Assembly (NCBI GenBank): GCA_021816725.1
Contig: JAKAXD010000003.1
Location: 42,537 to 106,536 of the forward strand
From: Thermoplasmata archaeon
Lineage (GTDB): Archaea > Thermoplasmatota > Thermoplasmata > Thermoplasmatales > GCA-001856825
DNA length: 64,000 nt
Direction of reading: 5' to 3'
Shown: in pieces, positions 9,994 through 18,210 of the stretch
How positions within the stretch are numbered: position 1 is the first letter of the stretch
Layout: each line of letters starts with the position of its first letter
Position numbers and translations under genes: made by a program
Notes under the pieces: generated by a model
The model's database searches: none
The model's input: only the letters and a program-made list of their open reading frames with translations
What the model was told of the DNA's origin: nothing

Positions 9994-11103
9994 TTGAGAA
10001 CCACGGTAGACTTTGAGAATGAAATTAAATCGAGAATTAAACTGCTCCAACGGTGGGTATCGGACGAAAACATAGGTGGGATTTACCTTACTCCAGGAGA
10101 CAACTTCTACTACTCATCCGGCTTCAACGCTGATTCAATGGAACGTCTCCTTGCAGTAATTATAACTGCAGAGAGGTCAGTAATGGTAAGCCCAATGATA
10201 CTTGAGGATCAGATAAGAGGTACGCCATGGCCGGGAGAAATTGTTGCTTGGAAGGATGGAGAGAACCCCTACAAATGTGTCTCAGAAGTGTTCACAAAAG
10301 GTCATATTGAAACACTTGCTGTGGAAAACAAAATTGGCTATTCCGATGTCCTTAGATTTAAAAAGATGGGAGTCAAGAAATTCAAATTTTCTGATAGCCT
10401 GCTCAATTCTTTGAGGATCATAAAGACCAAAAGTGAGATTGAATTCATTTCTATGGCAATAAAGTCATCTGAGTTTTCCTACGAGAAAGCACTGGAAGAA
10501 GTCCATAGAGGAATGACAGAAATGGAGCTTGCAGGTATCCTCGAATATCAATTCAAACTTCACTCCCTTCAATCTGTGGCCTTCGAAAGTATAGTCGCAT
10601 TTGGCGAGAATGCTGCAATACCTCACCACGTTCCATCAGGCAGGAAACTGAGATCGGGAGACATTGTGCTGATTGACTTTGGAGGAAAATATATGGGGTA
10701 TTCCTCGGACACCACCAGAACCTGTGCATACGACAAAATCCAACCAGGAATGAAGACAATATACGAAGTTGTTAAAGATGCACAGGAAAGCGCTCTGCAT
10801 GGAATCAAAAGAGATTCCACGTATGCATCCATCGACAAAACTGCCCGTGACATTATAACTAAAAGTGGATATGGCAAACACTTCACTCACAGGGTAGGTC
10901 ACGGACTAGGAATTGCAGTCCATGAAGAGCCCTACTTAAATCCTCTCAACAAACAGGTTATCCAGAAGAACGCTGTCTTCACCATCGAGCCAGGTATTTA
11001 CCTCAAGGGAAGGGGAGGGGTAAGAATAGAGGATACCGTCTCATTTAACGGCCAAAGGGCAATCCCGTTCAACAAACTATCCAGGGAACTTGAAGTAATC
11101 TAG
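9994..11103 (+). CDS. pepQ: M24 family Xaa-Pro peptidase
   Basis: This 369-residue metallopeptidase of the pita-bread fold cleaves Xaa-Pro bonds in peptides. The N-terminal creatinase-like domain spans about 10-130. The catalytic domain shows the metal ligands in order: DFGGKYMGYSSDTTRT (two Asp), HRVGHGLGIAVHEEP (His), FTIEPGIY (Glu) and GGVRIEDTV (Glu). The start is TTG at 9994, the first start codon in frame; a TATA-like stretch (cataaaatag, 9962-9971) about 25 bases upstream supports a leaderless TTG start. The gene is divergent from the transfer-type operon and probably forms a single-gene unit. A prolidase versus aminopeptidase P distinction cannot be made by eye. Confidence 0.9.
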   Translation: MRTTVDFENEIKSRIKLLQRWVSDENIGGIYLTPGDNFYYSSGFNADSMERLLAVIITAERSVMVSPMILEDQIRGTPWPGEIVAWKDGENPYKCVSEVFTKGHIETLAVENKIGYSDVLRFKKMGVKKFKFSDSLLNSLRIIKTKSEIEFISMAIKSSEFSYEKALEEVHRGMTEMELAGILEYQFKLHSLQSVAFESIVAFGENAAIPHHVPSGRKLRSGDIVLIDFGGKYMGYSSDTTRTCAYDKIQPGMKTIYEVVKDAQESALHGIKRDSTYASIDKTARDIITKSGYGKHFTHRVGHGLGIAVHEEPYLNPLNKQVIQKNAVFTIEPGIYLKGRGGVRIEDTVSFNGQRAIPFNKLSRELEVI

Positions 11104-11227
11104 ACCCTGGCATAACTTATCATCTGTTCTCCTTTCATTAAACTTAACTTTTCTACCAACAAAAGAAGCCTTCAGTGGTCCACAACACAATCAACAAAGA
11201 TAATAATTTGTGTATATTTCTATAAGC

Positions 11228-11416
11228 ATGGAAGAGCAGTGCGATGTTGCAGGTTGTTCTAACCCGAAAGCAAGGACTATAGGCAGGAAATCCGTTGAGA
11301 AGATATTCACTCTGAATTCCAAAGGAACAAAGGCCCATCTGTGCAAGGAACACTACAAACAATACAAGAAGGCGACAAAGAAGGACAGGGAAATTGACAG
11401 GCTGAACTGGGTTTGA
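11228..11416 (+). CDS. Small Cys/His-rich protein, probable zinc binder
   Basis: This 62-residue basic protein starts at ATG 11228; a longer frame opens at 11210 but a TATA-like stretch at about 11194-11206 places a leaderless start at the ATG. It begins MEEQCDVAGCSNPKA and later has HLCKEHYKQYKK, that is C-x4-C and C-x2-H, an arrangement suited to one zinc ion. The C-terminal half is rich in Lys and Asp/Glu. It overlaps the winged-helix regulator frame that follows and leads into the topoisomerase VI genes, so it may be a small regulatory or nucleic-acid-binding partner. Its function is unknown; gene reality is supported by the motif and the coupled context. Confidence 0.7.
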   Translation: MEEQCDVAGCSNPKARTIGRKSVEKIFTLNSKGTKAHLCKEHYKQYKKATKKDREIDRLNWV

Positions 11417-11439
11417 AGCCTGTTATGAGGAGCGATCAT

Positions 11440-12210
11440 ATGCAGGACTTATATGAGTTCAGGGAAAAGGGAAATCTGACATCTGCACTGATCATAATCG
11501 AGCTGCTGAGGGGCAAGAGGAAGCTGAGGGAGATATCAACAGACCTCAAAATAACGCCACAGGGAGCATCGGTATATCTGAAGAATCTTCAAAAGAACAA
11601 TTTCGTTGACTCCGGCAACACACCAACACCAAAGGGGGTAGCATTCCTCCAGCAGATACTCTCCACGATTTCCCAATTCGTAGAGAATGCTTACGAAGAC
11701 ACTGGAATTATCTCATCCTGCGAAGCCATTGCCTGGGATGACCTGAAAAGAGGTGATAGGGTCAGCCTCTCCATGAAGAAGGGGATCCTCTACGCAAGCA
11801 AGAAAAGCAGGTCAGGTTCAAGCGGTATCGCAGATTTTAATGCCAGAAAGGGGGAGCCGGTTAGGGTTTCAAACATTGAGGGAATAATCAATCATAAGGT
11901 AGGCGAGTTCTACGTAATGTCTGTAGACTTCGATGACCTAAGTGCTAAAGGGCTAAGGAAGCTGAAGAGTGTTATAGACGAGAAGAAGGTGGAATATGTG
12001 GGAGCCTACGGGATCCTCGCTTATGAAATGTGCAACCGTGCTGGTATAAAGACAAGCATATATGCACCGGTAGAAGGATGCATCGAAGCGGGAGCGAAGG
12101 GATTGACAAGCCTGCTGGTATATTCCCCGGAGATGGCCAGGTTCTTCTTCCAGAAACTCTCTGCAAACATACATAAGTACAGAATAAATCCCAAATTCGT
12201 AGAGATATGA
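11440..12210 (+). CDS. Winged-helix regulator with C-terminal archaeal domain
   Basis: This protein of about 256 residues has an N-terminal winged helix, REISTDLKITPQGASVYLKNLQKNNFV (an archaeal MarR/ArsR-like recognition pattern), and a long C-terminal domain. That domain contains a beta segment (GDRVSLSMKKGILYA) followed by an alpha/beta part (VEYVGAYGILAYEMCNRAG, then PVEGCIEAGAKGLTSLLVY). The ATG at 11440 is preferred because GAGGAG lies 7 bases before it; in-frame starts exist at TTG 11413 and ATG 11425. The stop overlaps the topoisomerase VI B start by four bases. Proteins of this build are conserved in archaea beside topoisomerase VI, suggesting a ligand-sensing regulator or a role linked to DNA topology; the ligand is unknown. 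Confidence 0.72.
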   Translation: MQDLYEFREKGNLTSALIIIELLRGKRKLREISTDLKITPQGASVYLKNLQKNNFVDSGNTPTPKGVAFLQQILSTISQFVENAYEDTGIISSCEAIAWDDLKRGDRVSLSMKKGILYASKKSRSGSSGIADFNARKGEPVRVSNIEGIINHKVGEFYVMSVDFDDLSAKGLRKLKSVIDEKKVEYVGAYGILAYEMCNRAGIKTSIYAPVEGCIEAGAKGLTSLLVYSPEMARFFFQKLSANIHKYRINPKFVEI

Positions 12211-13976
12211 CTGAGTTGGATACAGATAGAAAGGAAGTCAGCATTTCTGAGTTCTTCGACAAAAACAAGCAGATGCTTGGTTTTGATTCTCCGCAGAAGG
12301 CACTCTTCATGACTGTAAAGGAGGCTGTTGACAATTCGCTGGATGCTTGTGCGGACAGTGGAATTCTTCCTGAAATAACAGTCAAGATTGAGGAGCTTGG
12401 AAAGGAGAAGTACAGGGTTGAGGTCACGGACAACGGTCCCGGGATAGAGAGGTCTGAGGTTGCGAATTCATTCGGGAAAATGCTGTACGGTTCAAGATTC
12501 TTCAAGGAGAGGCAGACAAGGGGACAGCAGGGACTCGGCATATCAGCCGCCATCCTCTATGCCCAGAAGACAACCGGCTTTCCCACTGAGATAGTCACCA
12601 AAGTTGAAAGGGAAATGACTGCATTTCATTTCGTGCTAGACATAGACATCAAGAAGAATTCTCCCCATAAGATCTCAGAGATTCCGGAGATCTGGGATAC
12701 CAAGAGTGGATTGAAAATCACCATCGTTCTCAAAGGGAAATATGTAAGCGGGAAGCAGTCTGTGGAGGAATATGTCAGGGAGAGTGCTATTGCAAACCCT
12801 CACACTACATTTCACCTCATCCTGCCGGACAAGACAGTTGACATAGAGAGAAGCGTTGATGAAGCACCCCAGGTTCCTATAGCTGTCAAGCCGCACCCTC
12901 ACGGTGTAGAACTAGGGGAACTCGTATCCATTTTCAAGGAGTATGAAAACCAGACGATAGAGGAGGTCCTTGAGGATAAATTTTCACGCGTGACCAAGCA
13001 AACTGCAAAGTCAATAGTTGAGAAAAGCAAGCTGAAGGACAAGAAAATTTCTAAGCTTACGAGGGACGATTTTGAAGAATTAATGAAGGCTATAAAGGAA
13101 ACTGACTTCATGGAACCCCGTAAAGATTGCCTTTCGCCTATAGGTGCTGAGCCACTCTTCAAGAGTGCTATAAACTCATTCAAGGAGTACCATCCGGCAT
13201 ACTTTTCACAGGCAGTTGTAAGGGGGCCTTTCGTCTTTTCAGGACATCCCTTCCTTGTCGAAGCAATCGCCATCTATGGCGGGGACCTTCCAAAGGAGGA
13301 CCCCATAAGGGTGCTGAGATTTGCCAACAGGGTGCCACTTCTGTATCAGTCTGGCAGCTGTGCGATAACAAGGTCAGTATCTTCCCTTGCTTGGAACCAG
13401 TACGGTTTTTCCCAACCAGTCAAAGACCAGCTTCCAATAGGCCCACTGGTTATTGCAGTTCACGTAGCGAGCACCAAGATCCCTTTCACCTCCGAGGCGA
13501 AGGAAGCAATAGCAACTGTACCTGAGATAATGGACTCCCTTGATTTGCTTCTAAGGGGGGTGGCAAGGCAAATAAAGACAATGAGGAAGAAGGAAGCCCA
13601 CAAAAGCCAAGTCGCCGAAAAATTTGCGTTGATAGAGCAGATACTGCCGCAAATAGCTGCAAAAAGCTCGAAGATACTCAACCTCGAACCTCCAGACATC
13701 ACTCCAATCATTTCGAAGGTCATGGGCGTGGTTGCATTCAGGGAAATTGACGGTGAGCTATTTGCGGAGAATTACACGGAGAAGTCCCACAGCTTTAAGG
13801 TGGTGTTGAAGGGGGAGGGGACTTTCACTGATAGCGTTAAAAATCTCAAGCCGTTCCAGAAGGTGAAACTCAACTTTTCCAGGGAGATAGTGAGCTCTTC
13901 GGAGATCTATGTAGATCTCCCGGAACCCATTCTTCTTGGGGCATACACATTGCCGAAGGTGTTTAAAGATGAATGA
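12207..13976 (+). CDS. top6B: DNA topoisomerase VI subunit B
   Basis: This 589-residue ATPase subunit of the type IIB topoisomerase relaxes and decatenates DNA together with subunit A. The GHKL Bergerat fold is clear: VKEAVDNSLDAC (Glu39, Asn43), VTDNGPGI (Asp75-Gly77) and RQTRGQQGLGIS (103-113). A helix-two-turn-helix insert and a transducer domain follow, with the switch lysine region near QLPIG. The protein is longer than the minimal form of about 530 residues because it carries a C-terminal beta-sandwich extension (about 500-589), as in methanosarcinal enzymes. ATG 12207 overlaps the regulator stop, and the 3' end overlaps top6A by eight bases. Finding this enzyme is notable if the host is a Thermoplasmatales archaeon. 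Confidence 0.95.
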   Translation: MTELDTDRKEVSISEFFDKNKQMLGFDSPQKALFMTVKEAVDNSLDACADSGILPEITVKIEELGKEKYRVEVTDNGPGIERSEVANSFGKMLYGSRFFKERQTRGQQGLGISAAILYAQKTTGFPTEIVTKVEREMTAFHFVLDIDIKKNSPHKISEIPEIWDTKSGLKITIVLKGKYVSGKQSVEEYVRESAIANPHTTFHLILPDKTVDIERSVDEAPQVPIAVKPHPHGVELGELVSIFKEYENQTIEEVLEDKFSRVTKQTAKSIVEKSKLKDKKISKLTRDDFEELMKAIKETDFMEPRKDCLSPIGAEPLFKSAINSFKEYHPAYFSQAVVRGPFVFSGHPFLVEAIAIYGGDLPKEDPIRVLRFANRVPLLYQSGSCAITRSVSSLAWNQYGFSQPVKDQLPIGPLVIAVHVASTKIPFTSEAKEAIATVPEIMDSLDLLLRGVARQIKTMRKKEAHKSQVAEKFALIEQILPQIAAKSSKILNLEPPDITPIISKVMGVVAFREIDGELFAENYTEKSHSFKVVLKGEGTFTDSVKNLKPFQKVKLNFSREIVSSSEIYVDLPEPILLGAYTLPKVFKDE

Positions 13977-15039
13977 GAAATTGGAGAACATTGTTAAAAG
14001 GATATACCAGGAGATGAGCGCTGGGCAAATCCCGAAGGTGGAGCTGAAATCAAGAAACAAGGAAAACATTCTCTTCGACCCTAGGTCTTCCGTCTGGAAG
14101 TATGGGGACAGTACAGTCAAGAGATACGCATCTAAGGCAAATTCCGCGAAGGGGATACTCAAGATGCTCTATATCATCGATTTCGTTGATGAGATGACAG
14201 CCGGGCTCAAGACTTCTACTCTAAGAGAGATGTACTACATTTCAGAGGGGTGGAACCTCGGGAAATTCGAGAGCCAGGACGAATCTGACATGATGGTTGA
14301 GGACCTCGAGGTAATGACGAATTACCTGAGAGAGGAGATGAGACTGAGGCCTGAGGAAAGTGGGGCATCTGTCATCGGGAATCTCACCCTAACTGAATTG
14401 AACAGGAAGGGGGAAAAGAAGAAAATCAACTGCAGAGACGATGTGGGAGACGGGGGCTACACGATACCCTACAACGTGGAGAAGGAGAAAGTGGACCTAG
14501 TTTCTGCAGATGTTGATTTCGTTCTTGCGATTGAGACAGGTGGTATGTTTGACAGGCTCGTTGAAAACAGGTTCGACGAAAAGATGAGGTCACTGCTCGT
14601 TCACATGAAGGGACAGCCATCAAGGTCAACGAAGAGACTTTTGAACAGGCTGAACAAAGAGCTGGGTCTTCCCATAGTTGTTTTCACGGATGGTGACCCT
14701 TGGAGCTTCAGGATTTTTGCTTCAGTTGCCTACGGCGCTATAAAGACAGCTCACATTTCTGACATACTCGCCACCCCAACTTCCGAATTTATCGGGATCA
14801 CGGCAAGCGACATATTGAGGTACGACCTCCCTACGGACAAGCTGACTGACAAGGACATCCAGGCGCTTCAGTCTGAGCTTGAGGATCCAAGATTCAACAT
14901 ACCATTCTGGAAGGGGGAGATTGAGACGATGCTGAAACTTGGAAAGAAGGCCGAGCAACAGGCCCTCGCCAAGTATGGCCTTGATTTCGTCACTGATACT
15001 TACCTCCCAGAGAAACTCAAAGAAAATGGAATAGTATGA
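13969..15039 (+). CDS. top6A: DNA topoisomerase VI subunit A
   Basis: This 356-residue DNA-cleaving subunit is homologous to Spo11. The winged-helix/CAP domain carries the catalytic tyrosine in TLREMYYIS (second Tyr, residue 90 from the chosen start), which forms the 5'-phosphotyrosyl link. The Toprim domain shows FVLAIETGGMFDRL and IVVFTDGDPWSF, the Glu and DxD metal ligands. The start is ATG 13969, overlapping the end of top6B; a frame opening 33 bases earlier adds a Cys/His stretch not typical of the family. The stop overlaps the MFS transporter ATG (ATGA), so the two are co-translated. All key residues are intact, so an active A2B2 enzyme is expected. Confidence 0.95.
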   Translation: MNEKLENIVKRIYQEMSAGQIPKVELKSRNKENILFDPRSSVWKYGDSTVKRYASKANSAKGILKMLYIIDFVDEMTAGLKTSTLREMYYISEGWNLGKFESQDESDMMVEDLEVMTNYLREEMRLRPEESGASVIGNLTLTELNRKGEKKKINCRDDVGDGGYTIPYNVEKEKVDLVSADVDFVLAIETGGMFDRLVENRFDEKMRSLLVHMKGQPSRSTKRLLNRLNKELGLPIVVFTDGDPWSFRIFASVAYGAIKTAHISDILATPTSEFIGITASDILRYDLPTDKLTDKDIQALQSELEDPRFNIPFWKGEIETMLKLGKKAEQQALAKYGLDFVTDTYLPEKLKENGIV

Positions 15040-16190
15040 ATGGAAAGGTCACGGCCATAGTATTTGCCTCCCTCGCTGGGTTCCTCGCATTAGGGGACAG
15101 ATATGTGATGTCAACCCTGTACAACCAGCTCATGGCAAATTACCTGCTCACTTCGACAGTAATTTTTTCTTTCCTATTCTCTTCCTTCTACGTAGGTTAC
15201 ACTATATTCCAGATACCCGGCGGAAGGATAGCAAGGCGCTTCGGCCCATCAAAGGTAATAGGGATTTCTCTCATCGCGTGGTCGATCCTGTTTCTCATCC
15301 TGCCGATTACAAAATCATTTGTCGCTGCAATAGTAATAGCCTTTTTCATGGGACTTGCACAGGGTCCTATATTCCCATCCGTAATTTTCCTAACTAGGCT
15401 ATTCTTCAAGGACAGCCAGTATGCAAGGGCATCTGGCATAGTAACTGCTGTGGGAGACCTCTCCCCCGCGTTAATCCCCTTTGTTACACTCGGCCTCTAC
15501 TACATGAGAGTTGACGTAGCTCTCCCCTTCCTGTTCTTCGGCTTTGTCGGGATTGCTGCAGGGATCATACTGCTACTGCTTAGGATGAGTTACACAAGCT
15601 CCCAAGAAAAGGTCAGGTGGTCTGCTCTACTTGGAAAGAGGTACATGATGTTCGGAATCTCCTTCCTGGTTTATGATTACTTCTTCTACATGATCTTCAC
15701 GTGGTACCCTTATTTTCTCAAAGAAAGGTTCGCCATCGAATCTAACAACCTTCTATATGGACCGCTCCCCTGGGTACTGATGGCAGTCGGTTCACTAGTC
15801 TTTGGCCTCTTCATGGACAAAATAAACAGGGACGTACTATTGTCAGAGATTGCGTACGGAATTATAGCCATCACTTTGGTTGGAATGGCCGTGTCCAGAA
15901 GCTCATTGATGTTCCTGGCGTTCGTAATTGTCTCCCTCTTCTTCCTAGATCCAATATTGCTTGCCTCCTGGCGCCTATCAACGAGGCTGGGAGGGGAAAA
16001 CAGCTCTTCCTTTGTAGGTGGTTGGATGAACTTCTGGGGGAACATAGGCGGCATAATTGCACCATTTTTTGTTGCTTCTCTCATCGACATCTACGGCATC
16101 TCCAGGACATTCCTCATATCCGTAGCAGTACCGATTATCGGTCTTGTGACTTGGATATACATGGCCAGGTGGGAACCGGATGAGAAATGA
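15036..16190 (+). CDS. Major facilitator superfamily transporter
   Basis: This 384-residue membrane protein has about twelve hydrophobic segments. The N-terminal half contains LGDRYVMSTLYNQLM and the motif-A-like loop GGRIARRFGPSK between helices 2 and 3, diagnostic of MFS permeases. Similar proteins include sugar-phosphate, organic anion and sialate permeases; the substrate cannot be told from sequence alone. The ATG overlaps the top6A stop and the gene itself overlaps the following Taw2-like gene by 11 bases, so the transporter is embedded in an information-processing operon without an obvious functional link. Confidence 0.88.
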   Translation: MNGKVTAIVFASLAGFLALGDRYVMSTLYNQLMANYLLTSTVIFSFLFSSFYVGYTIFQIPGGRIARRFGPSKVIGISLIAWSILFLILPITKSFVAAIVIAFFMGLAQGPIFPSVIFLTRLFFKDSQYARASGIVTAVGDLSPALIPFVTLGLYYMRVDVALPFLFFGFVGIAAGIILLLLRMSYTSSQEKVRWSALLGKRYMMFGISFLVYDYFFYMIFTWYPYFLKERFAIESNNLLYGPLPWVLMAVGSLVFGLFMDKINRDVLLSEIAYGIIAITLVGMAVSRSSLMFLAFVIVSLFFLDPILLASWRLSTRLGGENSSSFVGGWMNFWGNIGGIIAPFFVASLIDIYGISRTFLISVAVPIIGLVTWIYMARWEPDEK

Positions 16191-16971
16191 CGCAGTAAGT
16201 GTTGTCAGCAGACAACTTGGGATTTCAAAGGCTGAATTTCACCAAAATTACGAGTCTATCGGCAAGGCGATGATCATAAGGCGGGATGACATGTTCGTTA
16301 AGGAGGAAGGATACTTTGGTAGGCTTATGCTCTCCTCATTCAAGCTCTGGGCAGTTTACGGTTACGCTGGAATAAGGGACTACAAAAGGATCCCTGATAT
16401 CAAACTGATATCAGGAATACACACTGAAGTCGTCCAGAAGGAGGATGGAATACTTTACAAGATGGACCCGGAAAAGGTGATGTTCTCAAAGGGAAACAAA
16501 AGGGAGAGGCACATACTTACTGAAATTGTTCACAGGGACGAAACGGTCCTTGACATGTTTGCCGGTATTGGTTATTTTTCCATCCCCATTTCATTCAAGG
16601 TCAAAAGAATATATTCATGCGAGATAAATCCCGATTCGTTCCATTACCTGCTGATTAACAAGAGGATGAATGGAGCAAGAAATTTAGTAGCTATGCTCGG
16701 AGATTCTTCCTCCATCCCCATGAGAGGCTTCTCTGACAGGATCATAATGGGTCACTTTGACTCCCACAAATATCTGGAGAAAGCCCTTCTTTACCTGAAA
16801 AAGGAGGGTAAAATCCACCTTCATTCCTTGGCCACTAGGGGAGATTATTCCTCCCTCTATGAGAAATATGGACAGTATGAATATGTTGAGGACGTTGAAG
16901 TAAGGAAGGTGAAGAGTTACTCACCCTCCCATGACCATGTTGTTGTTGACATGGACGTAAAAAAACACTAA
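16180..16971 (+). CDS. taw2: Taw2/TYW2-like tRNA-Phe wybutosine enzyme
   Basis: This 263-residue class I SAM-fold enzyme is of the Trm5/Tyw2 family. An N-terminal domain (about 1-100) precedes the SAM-binding motif VLDMFAGIGYFSIP (about 126-139) and the acidic strand end YSCEINPDS. Where Trm5 has an N-(L/P)-P catalytic motif, this protein has IIMGHFDSHKYL, resembling Taw2, which transfers the 3-amino-3-carboxypropyl group of SAM to 4-demethylwyosine at position 37 of tRNA-Phe. A tRNA-Phe gene is present at 33485. The protein ends at the close of the top6 operon. A Trm5-type m1G methyltransferase is the alternative; the missing NPP-type motif argues against it. Confidence 0.75.
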   Translation: MRNDAVSVVSRQLGISKAEFHQNYESIGKAMIIRRDDMFVKEEGYFGRLMLSSFKLWAVYGYAGIRDYKRIPDIKLISGIHTEVVQKEDGILYKMDPEKVMFSKGNKRERHILTEIVHRDETVLDMFAGIGYFSIPISFKVKRIYSCEINPDSFHYLLINKRMNGARNLVAMLGDSSSIPMRGFSDRIIMGHFDSHKYLEKALLYLKKEGKIHLHSLATRGDYSSLYEKYGQYEYVEDVEVRKVKSYSPSHDHVVVDMDVKKH

Positions 16972-16992
16972 TATCCGTAATCATTACAAATC

Positions 16993-18135
16993 ATGGCAGG
17001 GGTTTCTGACCTAATTTTGAAACAGGAAAGATACAGGAGAAATGTACTTGCCCTTCAACCTTCTGAAAACACAATTCCAAGAAAAGCACTCAAGGCCTTG
17101 TCCTCAGATTTTGAACAGAGATATTCGCTTGTACTTGACTCAAATTACAGGGAACAGACTCTGCATAATGCGTATGCTGGAACTAAACACTCGGAGGCCC
17201 TCGTAGAAGAAGTTGAGAATCTGGCAAGAAAGGCTTTCAGGAGCGGATTTGCAGATGTGAGACCTATTGCTGGTCACCTGGCTGCCATGCAGGTGCTGGG
17301 AAGCCTTCTCAAGAAAGGTGAGAAGTTCCTTTACATTCCATTGGAAAAGGGAGGGTATGATGGTTACACCCCTCCTTTTCTTCCAACACTTCTGGGACTT
17401 GAAGGGAGGGAGATTCCGATGAAAGGATGGAAAATAGACTATGGAAAGCTCTCCAGGATACGCGGGAATTTCAAGGCCGTAATTCTTGGTGCCAGTATAT
17501 TCCTTCATTCCTATGATATGAAGATAATAAGAGAAATGTTCCCAGAGTCTGTCATTCTATACGATGCCTCGCATGTCCTTGGCCTATTGGCCAATGGTAC
17601 ATTCCAGAAAGATTTCAATGATGCAGACGTAGTCTACGGAAGCACCCACAAGAATTTTCCTGGACCACAGGGTGGACTCATCATTGGAAAGAAGGAGTTT
17701 GAGGAGAAGGTCAAGAGCAGCCCAATATGGAATTACTATGATAATTTCCATCTCTCAAGGATAGCTGCCCTTGGCATTTCCCTGGAATACCTGCTTAAAA
17801 GAAATTATGGGAAAATGTGCCTTGAGAACAGAAAGAGCCTTGTAAACTCCCTCAAGGAAAGGGGCGTTAGACTTGCAAACCTGCCTGAGGTTTCAGAGAG
17901 CGCCATGTTCCTTCTTGATTACGATAATGCCCCTCAAATATCAAGGGAACTCGAGAGCGCCAACATACTTGTAGACAGTGTAGGAAGGGTAGGCGTGAAT
18001 GAAGTCACAATGAGAGGACTTGCCCCCAAGAACATGGATACCGTTGGTGAAGCACTGGAGGAAGGACTGAAATTCAAAAGGAAATCCGCGACAAGAATTG
18101 TTAGGGAGCTCCTGGAACAGATGACCTGGCCTTAG
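16993..18135 (+). CDS. glyA: Serine hydroxymethyltransferase-like PLP enzyme
   Basis: This 380-residue fold-type I PLP enzyme is related to serine hydroxymethyltransferase, which moves one-carbon units between serine/glycine and a tetrahydropterin. Supporting motifs are QPSENTIP near 22 (cf. ASEN in SHMT), the PLP-binding ILYDASHVLGL (Asp191, His194) and the lysine motif GSTHKNFPGPQGG (Lys220). It is about 40 residues shorter than typical SHMT and divergent in the C-terminal domain, so the carrier or even the reaction may differ. It has its own upstream spacer of 21 bases after the Taw2-like gene and could be read through from that operon. A gcvT homologue at 32305 would supply the related glycine cleavage function. 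Confidence 0.72.
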   Translation: MAGVSDLILKQERYRRNVLALQPSENTIPRKALKALSSDFEQRYSLVLDSNYREQTLHNAYAGTKHSEALVEEVENLARKAFRSGFADVRPIAGHLAAMQVLGSLLKKGEKFLYIPLEKGGYDGYTPPFLPTLLGLEGREIPMKGWKIDYGKLSRIRGNFKAVILGASIFLHSYDMKIIREMFPESVILYDASHVLGLLANGTFQKDFNDADVVYGSTHKNFPGPQGGLIIGKKEFEEKVKSSPIWNYYDNFHLSRIAALGISLEYLLKRNYGKMCLENRKSLVNSLKERGVRLANLPEVSESAMFLLDYDNAPQISRELESANILVDSVGRVGVNEVTMRGLAPKNMDTVGEALEEGLKFKRKSATRIVRELLEQMTWP

Positions 18136-18210
18136 CATTTCGTCAGGCATCTGCAACAGGTGCATCAAGACAAGAGAATATTTTATATGTTTACCAATTC
18201 TTGAGTCGCT

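Noticed and set aside
9496..10073. Overlapping frames in the divergent promoter of pilin-like gene and peptidase
   Set aside because: They overlie well-supported genes and promoter elements and show no family pattern.
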